Origin: Mycobacterium syngnathidarum
GTDB lineage: Bacteria > Actinomycetota > Actinomycetes > Mycobacteriales > Mycobacteriaceae
Assembly (NCBI RefSeq): GCF_001942625.1
Contig: NZ_MLCL01000073.1
Coordinates: forward strand, 114,771 to 178,770
Length of the DNA stretch: 64,000 nt
Direction: 5' to 3'
A program made the position numbers and the translations under genes. How positions within the stretch are numbered: position 1 is the first letter of the stretch; the number at the start of each line of letters is the position of its first letter. Below the pieces are notes generated by a model that had not been told where the DNA came from, did no database searches, and saw only the letters and a list, made by a program, of their open reading frames with translations. Shown here in pieces: positions 8,458 through 18,570 of this stretch.

Positions 8458-10601
8458 GCACCGCAGCAGCCAACTCGTGGCCACAACAGACTGGTCAACT
8501 CGAACTTGACGACGCCGGACCGGTCATCGCCGACATCGAGCGCGTGCCTGAAGCACTGCGAGGAAATCTCTCCACCGTGGGCGACAACCGCTGGGATCTC
8601 ACGCCGCTGGTGCAGAAGCAGACCGTGGCGGGCACGTTGAGCATTGTCTTCGACACCTTCCCGCCGCGCTATGTCGCTACCGCCAAGCGACTGATCTGGG
8701 CGAGCGTCAACAAGCCGACACCGGTCGAGGATCTGGAGCGCTCCTCTGCGGCGCGTAGCCAGCTCGCGCCGGCAACGGTGTGCATCTTCGCGCGATTCCT
8801 GCGGCAATGGATGACGTGGCTGGCAGAGAAGGACATTCACGAGTTCAGCGCCGTCACCGATGACATCTACGACGAATATGCCGAGCACCTCAAACGACAC
8901 CGCGGCTCACGCGAGAACGTGGGCAACATACTCTTCGCCGTCACCCGTGCCTGGCTTTACGCCCCCTACCTCCCCGAAGCCGACCGCCTCGCACGCCCAC
9001 CATGGGAGAACAGCCATATCGGACGCACCTCGGTGCTCGGCCCCGCCAACTGGTCTAGCGAAAACAAGACCACCCCCATCCACCCGCAAACGATGGCCGG
9101 CCTTCTCGTCTGGGCGCTGCGCTTCGTCACCGACTTCAGCGACGACATCCTCGCCGCCAAGACGCTGAAAGCAACACCGTGCGATGTCCCGCCGAGCTTC
9201 CAGGCCCTCACGCCCTATCAACGGTTCCGCGCGTACGTCGAACAGCGGCGCCAGGAGTCACAGACGGTGCCCGGGTGGGTGGCTTCCAATAGGCCGCACA
9301 TGCGTTCTCTGGCAAAGGGATTCATCGGCTGGCAGCTCGGCCTGTCTCCCGAAGAAACAATGATGATGAATCCGCACTGGCCGATAGCCGGCCTGCGCGC
9401 CAGCGACGAAGCACAGCTACCCATGCCGATCACAGGGGCCGTCGACGGGAAGGGCTGGACCGCGGCGATCGGCTTCTACGAGGTCGAGGAGCTCGGCCGT
9501 CACCTGGCGACCGCTGCTTTCGTGGTCGTCGCTTACCTGACCGGGATGCGCGGGGAGGAGTGCCGCGCATTGCAGCGTGGCTGCTGCCGAACCCATACCG
9601 CCGACCCCGCGACCGGGCAACTCACCTACCGCATTCACGGCAGAACATTCAAAGGTGCACTTGATAAGTCGGGCAACGCTTTACCAGCTGGAGTCGAACG
9701 GGAACAACCCTGGTTGGCCATCGCGCCGGTGGCGAAAGCCGTCGCCGTGATGGAAGCACTGAATCCCACCTCGCAACTTCTGTTTCCGATCGACGCGTTC
9801 TCGCTGTGGCCCTGCGGCGTCAACGCGGGAAAGGCCGTGCACGCCCGGATGGTTCGGGACCGAATCCAGGACTTGATCGATTGGAGCAATCGCGCCGCCG
9901 TGAGGCTCGAACGTCCTCACGAGGTGATCCCCGCTGATCCCGAGGAAGCTGTGACCGTCAAGCGGTTCCGGCGAACACTGGCCTGGTTCATCTACCGCAA
10001 GCCTGGCGGCCGAGTGGCCCTTGGCGTTCAGTACGGACACCTGCGCGGCTACACCACCGACGGCTACGGCTCACGGGTCGCCAGCGGCCTCCGAGACGTC
10101 TTCCCCATGGAGGAAGCCCTCGCCCGAGCCGACTACCTCGAAGACGCCAATCAACGCCTCGAAAACGGTGAACAGGTCAGCGGCCCGGCCGCCGACCGAT
10201 ACGCCCAAGCCATCCACCTCTTCGACCGGCAGTTCCGCGGCCGCTACATGAGCAACAAGCAGGCAGCTGCCCTGCGCGCCAACCCCCAACTGCGCATCTA
10301 CGACAACCCGCAACAGTTCGTCACCTGCTGCTACGACCAGTCCAAGGCCCTGTGCCACCCCGACCGGCAGGTCACGGCGAACGAACTGCGATCCCCTGAC
10401 GTCTCTCACTGCCAAACCGGATGCGGCAACATCGCCCGAACCGACCAGAACGTCACCCAAATCCGGGACGCCATCGCTCAACACCAGGCCGAAATTGCCT
10501 CTCCCACAACGCCGATACCGCTACGCGGTCGGCTCGAACAACGCATCACTACCCTCCAAGCCATCGTGGACGAGCATCAAAACAACGAGAAGCCGTGCTG
10601 A
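8454..10601 (+). CDS. Third tyrosine recombinase of trio
   Basis: A 715-residue integrase-like protein. Core-binding domain around RYVATAKRLIWASVN and VCIFARFLRQWMTWLAEKD; catalytic Arg I in VAYLTGMRGEECRALQRG; box II region RFRRTLAWFIYRKPGG followed by VALGVQYGHLRGYTTDGYG with likely His and Tyr. The C-terminus has further Cys residues (VTCCYDQSKALC; CQTGCGN), possibly a zinc-binding region. Larger than ordinary integrases but typical for the third gene of actinobacterial trios. The start overlaps the previous stop by 4 nt and the stop lies within the start of the small downstream gene (GTGCTGA). Confidence 0.82.
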   Translation: MSTAAANSWPQQTGQLELDDAGPVIADIERVPEALRGNLSTVGDNRWDLTPLVQKQTVAGTLSIVFDTFPPRYVATAKRLIWASVNKPTPVEDLERSSAARSQLAPATVCIFARFLRQWMTWLAEKDIHEFSAVTDDIYDEYAEHLKRHRGSRENVGNILFAVTRAWLYAPYLPEADRLARPPWENSHIGRTSVLGPANWSSENKTTPIHPQTMAGLLVWALRFVTDFSDDILAAKTLKATPCDVPPSFQALTPYQRFRAYVEQRRQESQTVPGWVASNRPHMRSLAKGFIGWQLGLSPEETMMMNPHWPIAGLRASDEAQLPMPITGAVDGKGWTAAIGFYEVEELGRHLATAAFVVVAYLTGMRGEECRALQRGCCRTHTADPATGQLTYRIHGRTFKGALDKSGNALPAGVEREQPWLAIAPVAKAVAVMEALNPTSQLLFPIDAFSLWPCGVNAGKAVHARMVRDRIQDLIDWSNRAAVRLERPHEVIPADPEEAVTVKRFRRTLAWFIYRKPGGRVALGVQYGHLRGYTTDGYGSRVASGLRDVFPMEEALARADYLEDANQRLENGEQVSGPAADRYAQAIHLFDRQFRGRYMSNKQAAALRANPQLRIYDNPQQFVTCCYDQSKALCHPDRQVTANELRSPDVSHCQTGCGNIARTDQNVTQIRDAIAQHQAEIASPTTPIPLRGRLEQRITTLQAIVDEHQNNEKPC

Positions 10602-11011
10602 CCGATCAGGCTGACGACCGGGTGCGCCGCGCGATCCGCGACGCCATGGACCGACTCATCGCCGGCAAGACGCTGCACTCCGACGGCAAACTCACGGTGA
10701 AGTCCCTTGCCGAGGAGGCGCGCGTCAAACGATGGCTCCTCACCCACCGGCACACCGACCTCCAAGACGAGTTCCGCGCAAGGATCGCCAGCACCAACGC
10801 TGAGCCGCCGATCCAGGTGGCGCTGCGTCAAGAGAAGGCCGACGCGCAGGATCGCATCAAAGCGCTCACCGCCGACGTGACCGCACTCACCGCGACGGTT
10901 CATCAGCTGGAGCGGATCATCCAGGTCTTGGCGCTGGAGAACCGGCAGCTCCGATCAGGCGGTCTGGACCTGCGCAGCGTCGTACCGCTGCGAACCGGCA
11001 ATAGCTCATGA
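10595..11011 (+). CDS. DUF6262-like coiled-coil partner of recombinase trio
   Basis: About 138 residues: an N-terminal helix-turn-helix-like part (KLTVKSLAEEARVKRWLLTHRH) followed by a coiled coil (AQDRIKALTADVTALTATVHQLERIIQVLALEN). Small proteins of this design (DUF6262, analogous to TnpC of Tn554) follow the third recombinase in many actinobacterial trios and may regulate recombination or bind the ends. Start GTG 10595 overlaps the third recombinase stop. The frame is open further upstream antiparallel to nothing useful, so I use the overlap start. Confidence 0.72.
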   Translation: MLTDQADDRVRRAIRDAMDRLIAGKTLHSDGKLTVKSLAEEARVKRWLLTHRHTDLQDEFRARIASTNAEPPIQVALRQEKADAQDRIKALTADVTALTATVHQLERIIQVLALENRQLRSGGLDLRSVVPLRTGNSS

Positions 11012-11092
11012 CGCCATGTCCACCGGTGTGCGGGGCGCGTGTGGCCCGACTTGCCCAGAAATGGTCTCGATGCTGACAGACTTGTCGGGCAA

Positions 11093-11118
11093 GGGCGGGT
11101 ACGCATCAGAACCCGCCC
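11093..11118 (+). promoter_or_regulatory. GC hairpin in the hsdM leader
   Basis: GGGCGGGT at 11093-11100 pairs with ACCCGCCC at 11111-11118 around a 10-nt loop, followed within 20 bp by AAGGAG upstream of the hsdM GTG. There is no T-run, so it could be a weak terminator of the recombinase operon or a leader structure controlling hsdM. Confidence 0.4.
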
Positions 11119-11149
11119 GGCAGGAATCGTGGGACAAGGAGCGCACCAG

Positions 11150-13582
11150 GTGGCGTTGAAGAAGTCGGATCTGTACTCATCGCTGTGGGCAAGCTGCGAC
11201 CAGCTCCGTGGCGGCATGGACGCCAGCCAGTACAAGGACTACATCCTGACGCTGCTGTTCGTGAAGTACGTCTCAGACAAGGCCAAGACGGACACGAACA
11301 GCCTCATCGAGGTACCCGCCGGCGGCTCGTTCGACGACATGCTCGCCGCCAAGGGCGACAAGGAGATCGGCGACCGCTTCAACAAGATCATCGCCCGGCT
11401 GGCCGAGGCCAACGATCTGCGCAATGTCATCGACCAGGCCGACTTCAATGCCGAGGAGAAGCTCGGCAAGGGCAAGGAGATGCAGGACCGCCTCTCCAAG
11501 CTGGTCACCATCTTCAACGACCTGGACTTCCGCGGTTCCCGAGCCGAGGGCGACGACCTGCTCGGCGACGCCTACGAGTACCTGATGCGCCACTTCGCCA
11601 CCGAGTCCGGCAAGAGCAAGGGTCAGTTCTACACCCCCGCTGAGGTCTCCCGCATCCTCGCCAAAGTGGTCGGGATCGGGCCGAACACCCGCCAGGACCA
11701 GACCGTGTACGACCCCGCGTGTGGTTCCGGTTCGCTGCTTCTCAAGGCTGCCGCCGAGGCACCACGCGGTATGACGATCTACGGCCAGGAGAAGGACAAT
11801 GCCACCTGGGCGCTGTCCAAGATGAACATGATCCTGCACGGCAACGAGATCGCCGAGATCGAAAAAGGCAACACCATCACCAACCCGAAGTTCACCAAGG
11901 GCGACCACCTGCGGACCTTCGACTACATCGTCATGAACCCGCCGTTCTCCGACAAGGCGTGGAACAACGGTCTCGAGAACGACTACGGCCGGTTCGAATA
12001 CGGACGCCCGCCGGAGAAGAACGGCGACTACGCCTTCCTTCTCCACGCCCTCACTTCGCTCAAGAGCGCCGGCAAAGCCGCGATTATCCTGCCGCACGGT
12101 GTGCTGTTCCGCGGCCACGCCGAGGCCACCATTCGGCGCAATCTGCTCAAGCGTGGCTTCATCAAGGGCGTGATTGGCCTGCCGACAAACCTGTTCTACG
12201 GCACCGGCATTCCGGCCTGCGTGGTGATCCTCGACAAAGAGAACGCGGTAGGACGCACGGGCGTCTTCATGATCGACGCCTCCAGGGGCTTCATGAAGGA
12301 CGGCAACAAGAACCGCCTCCGTAGCCAGGACATCCACAAGATCGTCGACACCTTCAACAAGCAGATCGAGATCGACCGCTACTCGCGCATCGTGCCGATG
12401 AGCGAGATCGCAGACCCGAAGAACGACTACAACCTCAACATCCCGCGCTACATCGACTCATCCGAGCCCGAGGACCTGCAGGACCTGTCCGCCCACCTGC
12501 ACGGCGGAATCCCCGACCGCGACCTCGACGCACTCCAAAGCTATTGGGACGCCTTGCCTCAGCTCCGCAGCCAAATCTTCACGCCGAACCGCACCGGCTA
12601 CAGCGAGCTCGCCATCGACGTCAGCGCCGTGCAGCAGGCCATCTTCGACGCACCCGGCTTCCAGAAGCTCCGGGACGAAGCCACCGGGATCGTCGGGGAT
12701 TGGTTCACCACGTACCGCGACACCCTGGCCGGTATCACCCCCGACACGACTCCGAACGAGCTCATCGCCACCATCGGCGACGACCTGCTCGCACGTTTCA
12801 AGCCGGTACCGCTACTCGACGAGTACGACGTCTACGAACAGCTCATGACCTACTGGCACGACACAATGCACGACGACGTCTACCTAATCATGGCCGACGG
12901 CTGGCAGGGTGCAGCCAAGCCGCGCAAGGCCATTGAGGACAAGGAGCGCAAGCTCTCCGAGACACCCGACCTGGTGGTCGGCTCCGGTCGCAGCGCCACC
13001 AAGTACAAGATGGACCTCATCCCGCCGACGCTCATCGTGGCCCGCTATTTCGCCGACGAACAGGCGCAGCTTGACAACCTCATCGCAACAGCGGAAGAAG
13101 CCACCCATGCGGTCGAGGAGTACACCGAAGAACACGCCGTCGAAGACGGACTACTCGCAGACGCCATGGACGACGACAAGATCTCTAAGGCGCTTGTCGC
13201 CGCACGCCTGAAGGCAATCAAGGTGGGCGGCGATCCCGACGAAATCAAGGCACTGAAGCACGCTGGCGTGCTGTATGACGCCGAAGCTGCAGCCAAGAAG
13301 TCAGTCAAAGACGCCAAGGCTAAGCTCGACCTCGCCACACTCAAGAAGTACGGCGACCTCACCGAGGACGACGTCAAGACGCTCGTGCTCGACGCCAAGT
13401 GGCAAGCCGTCGTCATGCGCCGCGTCGCAAGTGAAGTTGAAGCCCTGACGCTCGGTCTGGTTGCACGTATACAACAGCTCGGCGAGCGTTACGCGGCGAC
13501 GGTCCACGACATCGATGCTGAACTCAACAAACTTGAGGCCAAGGTCGCAGCTCATCTTGCTGCGATGGGGATCAGCCGATGA
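11150..13582 (+). CDS. hsdM: Type I restriction-modification system methyltransferase subunit HsdM
   Basis: An 810-residue HsdM. N-terminal HsdM helical domain (KSDLYSSLWASCDQLRGGMDASQYKDYILTLLF in outline), SAM motif I in YDPACGSGSLLLKAA (about residue 188), catalytic NPPF motif in DYIVMNPPFSDKAW (about 263). A C-terminal extension of roughly 300 residues is rich in charged helices (IKALKHAGVLYDAEAAAKKS) and may be a coiled coil contacting HsdS; it makes the protein longer than classical HsdM. It methylates adenine in the site chosen by HsdS. Start GTG 11150 has AAGGAG about 8 nt upstream; the frame further upstream is not HsdM-like. Stop overlaps hsdS ATG. Confidence 0.95.
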   Translation: MALKKSDLYSSLWASCDQLRGGMDASQYKDYILTLLFVKYVSDKAKTDTNSLIEVPAGGSFDDMLAAKGDKEIGDRFNKIIARLAEANDLRNVIDQADFNAEEKLGKGKEMQDRLSKLVTIFNDLDFRGSRAEGDDLLGDAYEYLMRHFATESGKSKGQFYTPAEVSRILAKVVGIGPNTRQDQTVYDPACGSGSLLLKAAAEAPRGMTIYGQEKDNATWALSKMNMILHGNEIAEIEKGNTITNPKFTKGDHLRTFDYIVMNPPFSDKAWNNGLENDYGRFEYGRPPEKNGDYAFLLHALTSLKSAGKAAIILPHGVLFRGHAEATIRRNLLKRGFIKGVIGLPTNLFYGTGIPACVVILDKENAVGRTGVFMIDASRGFMKDGNKNRLRSQDIHKIVDTFNKQIEIDRYSRIVPMSEIADPKNDYNLNIPRYIDSSEPEDLQDLSAHLHGGIPDRDLDALQSYWDALPQLRSQIFTPNRTGYSELAIDVSAVQQAIFDAPGFQKLRDEATGIVGDWFTTYRDTLAGITPDTTPNELIATIGDDLLARFKPVPLLDEYDVYEQLMTYWHDTMHDDVYLIMADGWQGAAKPRKAIEDKERKLSETPDLVVGSGRSATKYKMDLIPPTLIVARYFADEQAQLDNLIATAEEATHAVEEYTEEHAVEDGLLADAMDDDKISKALVAARLKAIKVGGDPDEIKALKHAGVLYDAEAAAKKSVKDAKAKLDLATLKKYGDLTEDDVKTLVLDAKWQAVVMRRVASEVEALTLGLVARIQQLGERYAATVHDIDAELNKLEAKVAAHLAAMGISR

Positions 13583-14745
13583 CGATCTCTGAGAATGCTT
13601 TCCATTCAATCGGCTCGTGGGAGGCTCGGAAACTTGCCGATGACGTAAACCTGATCTCAGGGCAACATGTGATGGCGCGGGATGTGAATACCCGTGGCGA
13701 AGGTATGGCGTATCTGACCGGGCCCGCCGACTTTCCGCACGGGGTGATTAGCCAAACAAAGTTTACTACCCGGCCGACAAAAATGTGCCAAGCAGGTGAC
13801 ATCCTGTTGACGGTCAAAGGATCGGGAGCTGGATCCTTGGTGCGGGCCGATCAGGAATACTGCATCAGTCGGCAGTTGATGGCAATCCGTCCCCGAAATT
13901 GGGATGCCCGATTTCTGTACTATTCATTGCAACAGAACTCTGGGAGTATCAAAGAAGCGTCAGCGGGTCTAATCCCGGGCCTATCGCGCTCCGACGTTCT
14001 TGATCAGCTGTTGCCGATCCCATCCGTATCACATGAACAACACGGTATTGCTGTGGCGCTGCAGGATGCCGACGATCTCGTCGCCACCCTCGAATGCCTT
14101 ATCGCCAAGAAGCAGGCAATCAAACAGGGCATGATGCAGCAGCTGCTGACCGGCCGGACACGCTTGCCCGGTTTCAGCGAACCGTGGCGCACTGAGACGC
14201 TCGGTGATCTAGAGAATATGGGCAAGCTCAAGCTATTTCGCGGGAAGGTTATCTCAAAGCTGGATATCGCCGCTTCACCGGGGGCGTATCCAATCTATTC
14301 GTCGTCGGTGCATAATCACGGACTGTTCGGTACTTATGGCCGGTACATGTTCGACGAGGAACTGATCACCTGGTCCGTAGATGGAGGCGGCCACTTCTTC
14401 TATCGACCGCGCCACAAGTTTTCGGTCACCAACGTGTGTGGCTATATGCGGGTGCTCTCAAACTCGATTAGCGTTCCATTCCTCGCCTACCAGCTGCAGG
14501 CACTTCATTCTCAGCTTCATTTTGACTACACTCTCAAGGCTCACCCCAGCGTAATCAGAGGGGCATACCACGTGAGACTGCCGGCGATCGGCGAACAGCA
14601 GGCCATCGCTACAGCGCTCGGCGACATCGATACTGAGATCGGAGCTCTCAAGACGCGATTGCTTAAGGCTTGTGCCATAAAGGCCGGCATGATGCAGCAG
14701 CTTCTCACCGGCCGCACGCGACTGCCTGTAGAGGCTGCGTCATGA
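13579..14745 (+). CDS. hsdS: Type I restriction-modification specificity subunit HsdS
   Basis: A 388-residue specificity subunit with two target-recognition domains, each followed by a conserved helical spacer ending in the same phrase: KKQAIKQGMMQQLLTGRTRLP near residue 190 and KACAIKAGMMQQLLTGRTRLP at the C-terminus (each about 20 residues; the shared core is GMMQQLLTGRTRLP). The two domains recognise the two halves of a bipartite site. The ATGA overlap with hsdM and ATG overlap region with hsdR show a single operon. The repeated spacer-coding DNA could allow recombination between TRDs. Confidence 0.93.
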   Translation: MTISENAFHSIGSWEARKLADDVNLISGQHVMARDVNTRGEGMAYLTGPADFPHGVISQTKFTTRPTKMCQAGDILLTVKGSGAGSLVRADQEYCISRQLMAIRPRNWDARFLYYSLQQNSGSIKEASAGLIPGLSRSDVLDQLLPIPSVSHEQHGIAVALQDADDLVATLECLIAKKQAIKQGMMQQLLTGRTRLPGFSEPWRTETLGDLENMGKLKLFRGKVISKLDIAASPGAYPIYSSSVHNHGLFGTYGRYMFDEELITWSVDGGGHFFYRPRHKFSVTNVCGYMRVLSNSISVPFLAYQLQALHSQLHFDYTLKAHPSVIRGAYHVRLPAIGEQQAIATALGDIDTEIGALKTRLLKACAIKAGMMQQLLTGRTRLPVEAAS

Positions 14746-17700
14746 GTGATGTAGGGCAGGCCGAACGCAGAGCCCAGAACCGCGTGGTGGCGCTGTTTCG
14801 CGACCAGCTCGGCTACGACTATCTCGGCAACTGGGCGCACCGTGACGGCAACTCGAACGTCGAGACTGAGCTGCTGACGCAGAACTTGCGGGCGCGCGGC
14901 TACGACGACAACCTGATCAACCGTGCCCTCGACCAGCTCGGTAAAGCTGCCGCGGTCGGCGCGGGCCATGACCTCTACGAGGCGAACCGCGACGTCTACG
15001 GCCTGCTGCGCTACGGCGTGAAGGTCAAGCCCGGCGTGGGCGAACAGACCGAGACCGTTTGGCTGATCGACTGGAAGAACCCCGACGCGAACCACTTCGT
15101 CGTGGCCGAAGAAGTCACCATTGCGGGACACCACACCAAGCGCCCCGATGTGGTGCTGTACGTGAACGGGCTTGCGCTCGCGACCCTGGAGCTCAAACGC
15201 TCCAAAGTTGCTCTGTCCGAAGGTATCCGGCAGACCATCGGCAACCAAAAGCCGGAGTTTATCCGCTCGTTCTTCTCGACCGTGCAGTTTGTCTTCGCCG
15301 GCAACGATGTTGAAGGGTTGCGCTACGGCGTCATCAACACACCGGAAAAGTACTGGCTGGAATGGAAAGAACCGTCCGACGTCGAGGATCCACTCGATCG
15401 GGCACTGCTGCAGATGTGCAACAAGCCGCGTCTACTCGAACTGATCCATAACTTCTTCGTCTTCGATGCGGGCGTGAAGAAGGGGCCGCGTCACAACCAG
15501 TTCTTCGGTGTCAAAGCCGCGCAGGCGCGCATCGCCAAGCGTGAGGGCGGCATCATCTGGCACACCCAAGGCTCAGGTAAGAGCTTGACGATGGTGTGGC
15601 TGGCCAAGTGGATTCGTGAGAACCAACCGGATGCGCGGGTGCTGTTGATCACTGACCGCACCGAACTCGACGATCAGATCGAGAAGGTGTTCAACGGTGT
15701 CAACGAGCAGATCTACCGCACGACGAGCGGTGCCGACCTGATCAGCACCCTCAACGCCAGCGAGGAATGGCTGATCTGTTCCCTCGTGCACAAGTTCCGG
15801 GCAGCCGACAAGGATACCGAAGACGACGAGGCGACCGCCGAGTTCATCAAAGAGCTTCGCGCAAGTGTGCCAACAGATTTTAAGGCCAAGGGCAATATTT
15901 TTGTTTTCGTCGACGAGGCCCACCGTACCCAGTCCGGCAAAATGCACACCGCCATGAAGGCATTGCTGCCCGAGGCGATGTTCATCGGCTTCACCGGCAC
16001 CCCGCTGCTCAAGGCCGACAAGGCCACCAGCATCGAAACCTTCGGCTCGTTCATCCACACCTACAAGTTCGACGAAGCCGTCGCCGACGGCGTCGTGCTC
16101 GACCTGCAGTACGAGGCCCGCAACATCGACCAGGATCTGATGTCGCCTGAGCAGGTCGACAGGTGGTTCGAGGTCAAGACCAAGGGGATGACGGATCTGT
16201 CCAAGGCTGAGCTCAAAAAGCGTTGGGGCACCATGCAAAAGGTCGTCTCCAGTGAGCCACGCGCCAAGCAGATCGTTAACGACATCCTGCTCGACATGGA
16301 GACCAAGCCCCGCCTGATGGACAGGCGCGGCAACGCCATACTCGTCGGCTCTAGCATCTACCAGGCCTGCAAGTTCTACGAGCTGTTCTGCAACGCCGGC
16401 TTCAAGGGCAAGTGCGCCATCGTCACCAGCTACACCCCCAATGCCGGCGACATCGCCAAAGAAGACTCCGGCGAAGGCAAAACCGAGAAGATCCGCCAGT
16501 ACGACATCTACCGCAAGATGCTGGCCGACTACTTCGACGAACCCGAAGACGCCGCCGTCGGCAAGGTCGAAGAGTTCGAGAAAGCAGTCAAGAAGCAGTT
16601 CATCGAGAACCCCGGCCAGATGCGCCTGCTGATCGTGGTCGACAAACTGCTCACCGGCTTCGACGCACCCAGTGCCACCTACCTCTACATCGACAAAAAG
16701 ATGCGCGACCACGGCCTCTTCCAAGCCATCTGCCGCGTCAACCGCCTCGACGGCGACGACAAGGACTACGGCTACATCGTCGACTACCAGGATCTGTTCA
16801 ATTCGCTGGAAGACGCGATCACCGACTACACCTCGGGTGCACTGGATGGCTACGAGAAGAAAGACATCGAAGGGCTGCTGTCCGATCGTATCGAGAAGGC
16901 GCGCGAGAACCTCGATGAAGCCCTCGAACGTGTCCGCGCCCTCGTCGAACCCGTTGCACCACCGAAGAATACGCTGCAGTACCAGCACTACTTCTGCGCT
17001 ACGGAGCAGGGCAACGCCGAACAGCTCAAGGCTAATGAGCCCAAGCGAGTCGAGCTGTACAAGTCGGTGGCCGCCGTCACCCGTGCCTACGCCAACCTCG
17101 CCAACGACATGACCGCCGCTGGCTACACCGCGGTCGAGGCCGAGGCGATCAGGTCCGAGATCGCGCTCTACGTTGACGTACGCGCTGAGGTGAAGCTCGG
17201 GGCAGGCGAAGACGTCGACTTCAAGCAGTACGAAGCCGGCATGCGGTTCCTGCTTGACACCTACATCCAGGCCGGCGCCTCAGAAGTTGTGTCCAATTTC
17301 GAGGAGTCCGGCCTGATCGATCTGATCGTGAAACTCGGTGCGGGAGCAGTCGATAAGCTACCGGCCGGGATCAAGAACGACCCCGAGGCGGTCGCCGAGA
17401 CGATCACCAACAACATGCGCAAGGTGATCATCGACGAGCACGCAATGAACCCGAAGTACTACGACAAGATGAGTGAGCTGCTCGACGCCATTATTGAACA
17501 GCGCCGCCAGCAGGCCATCGACTACCGGGAGTTCCTGGCCAAGCTGCTCGACGCCGCCAAGAAACTCGGCAGTAAGGAATCCGACACCAAATACCCCGAC
17601 TGGGCCGACAACGGCGCACGCCGCGCCCTGATCGACTTCGGGTGGCCCGACCCGACGATGCCCATCCGGGTGGACACCGCGATCCTGACTAGCAAGCCGC

Positions 17701-17828
17701 ACGACTGGGTGGGCAACACAATGAAGGAGAAGGTCGTCAAGCGGGCGATCAGCCGCACACTGCCCGAGGGTTTCGACCGTCTCGATGAACTATTTGACCT
17801 GGTGAAGGCGCGCGATGAGTACCGCTAA
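14742..17828 (+). CDS. hsdR: Type I restriction enzyme motor/nuclease subunit HsdR
   Basis: A 1028-residue HsdR. N-terminal PD-(D/E)xK nuclease: DVVLYVNGLALATLELKRSK (about residues 135-154). SF2 translocase: Walker A in HTQGSGKSLTMVWLAKW (about 276), DEAH in IFVFVDEAHRTQSGKM (about 390), motif III IGFTGTPLLKAD, motif VI region AICRVNRLDGDDKDYGY. It cuts unmethylated DNA after ATP-driven translocation in complex with HsdM/HsdS. Start ATG 14742 overlaps the hsdS stop (ATGA). The last 14 nt overlap the start of the metallopeptidase gene. Confidence 0.96.
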   Translation: MSDVGQAERRAQNRVVALFRDQLGYDYLGNWAHRDGNSNVETELLTQNLRARGYDDNLINRALDQLGKAAAVGAGHDLYEANRDVYGLLRYGVKVKPGVGEQTETVWLIDWKNPDANHFVVAEEVTIAGHHTKRPDVVLYVNGLALATLELKRSKVALSEGIRQTIGNQKPEFIRSFFSTVQFVFAGNDVEGLRYGVINTPEKYWLEWKEPSDVEDPLDRALLQMCNKPRLLELIHNFFVFDAGVKKGPRHNQFFGVKAAQARIAKREGGIIWHTQGSGKSLTMVWLAKWIRENQPDARVLLITDRTELDDQIEKVFNGVNEQIYRTTSGADLISTLNASEEWLICSLVHKFRAADKDTEDDEATAEFIKELRASVPTDFKAKGNIFVFVDEAHRTQSGKMHTAMKALLPEAMFIGFTGTPLLKADKATSIETFGSFIHTYKFDEAVADGVVLDLQYEARNIDQDLMSPEQVDRWFEVKTKGMTDLSKAELKKRWGTMQKVVSSEPRAKQIVNDILLDMETKPRLMDRRGNAILVGSSIYQACKFYELFCNAGFKGKCAIVTSYTPNAGDIAKEDSGEGKTEKIRQYDIYRKMLADYFDEPEDAAVGKVEEFEKAVKKQFIENPGQMRLLIVVDKLLTGFDAPSATYLYIDKKMRDHGLFQAICRVNRLDGDDKDYGYIVDYQDLFNSLEDAITDYTSGALDGYEKKDIEGLLSDRIEKARENLDEALERVRALVEPVAPPKNTLQYQHYFCATEQGNAEQLKANEPKRVELYKSVAAVTRAYANLANDMTAAGYTAVEAEAIRSEIALYVDVRAEVKLGAGEDVDFKQYEAGMRFLLDTYIQAGASEVVSNFEESGLIDLIVKLGAGAVDKLPAGIKNDPEAVAETITNNMRKVIIDEHAMNPKYYDKMSELLDAIIEQRRQQAIDYREFLAKLLDAAKKLGSKESDTKYPDWADNGARRALIDFGWPDPTMPIRVDTAILTSKPHDWVGNTMKEKVVKRAISRTLPEGFDRLDELFDLVKARDEYR

Positions 17829-18537
17829 CGCCTACCTCACCGTCCGCGGCATCGACATCGACGTGATCTACAAGGACATCAAGAACCTGCACATCGGTGT
17901 CTATCCACCGATGGGCCGTGTGCGTGTGGCGGCACCACGGCGGCTCGACGACGACCAAGTGCGTCTCGCTGTCATCCAACGGTTGCCATGGATCAAACGC
18001 CAACGTGCGCAACTCCGTTCGACCGAACGGCAGTCTGAGCGCGAGATGGTCACCGGAGAATCCCACTACGTTTGGGGTGTGCGCCGCCGACTCAAAGTCG
18101 TTGAGCGGCCGGGCCGTGCCCACGTGGAGATCGATGGTGATCGACTGATCCTGTACGTGTCGTCTGACCGTGACGCCGAGCAGCGCCGCACAGTTCTCGA
18201 CACCTGGTACCGGACGCAGTTGCGCGAGGTGATCCCCGGTTTGATCTCGACCTGGGAGTCAAAGCTCGACACACGGGTGCCGGACTGGATCATCCGTCGC
18301 ATGCGCACCAAATGGGGGACCTGCAACCGCGAAACTCGACGGCTGACGTTCAATGTCGAGCTCGCCAAGAAACATCCGGACTGCTTGGAGTACATCGTCG
18401 TTCACGAGATGATGCACTACTTCGAGCGCAACCACGGCGAACGATTCACCAAGCTGATGGATGACGCGATGCCCGACTGGCGGGCGCGCCGCGATCAACT
18501 CAATGATGCTCCGCTCGCCGATGAGAAGTGGGAGTAA
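17815..18537 (+). CDS. YgjP/SprT-like zinc metallopeptidase (DUF45) linked to type I R-M
   Basis: A 240-residue protein with the conserved family blocks VAAPRRLDDDQVRLAVIQRLPWIK, MRTKWGTCNRETRRLTFNVELAK and the zinc-binding HExxH in YIVVHEMMHYFERNHGERFTKLM (about residue 196; motif pieces only). This is the YgjP/WSS-like metallopeptidase family that is often the fourth gene of type I R-M operons. The role is unproven; processing of stalled HsdR or of DNA-protein crosslinks has been proposed by analogy with SprT. The start overlaps hsdR by 14 nt, so it is certainly co-transcribed. Convergent with the ImmA gene, 33 bp away. Confidence 0.88.
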   Translation: MSTANAYLTVRGIDIDVIYKDIKNLHIGVYPPMGRVRVAAPRRLDDDQVRLAVIQRLPWIKRQRAQLRSTERQSEREMVTGESHYVWGVRRRLKVVERPGRAHVEIDGDRLILYVSSDRDAEQRRTVLDTWYRTQLREVIPGLISTWESKLDTRVPDWIIRRMRTKWGTCNRETRRLTFNVELAKKHPDCLEYIVVHEMMHYFERNHGERFTKLMDDAMPDWRARRDQLNDAPLADEKWE

Positions 18538-18570
18538 CGGCCGGGCGAGAATGGGGTGAGCCGGACTAGC

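Noticed and set aside
11273..12337. Long open frame antisense to hsdM
   Set aside because: Shadow of a strongly supported gene; Val/Gly/Glu-biased translation.
15573..16988. Long open frame antisense to hsdR
   Set aside because: Typical high-GC antisense shadow with low-complexity Val/Asp-rich translation, no ribosome-binding site and no homology I recognise.
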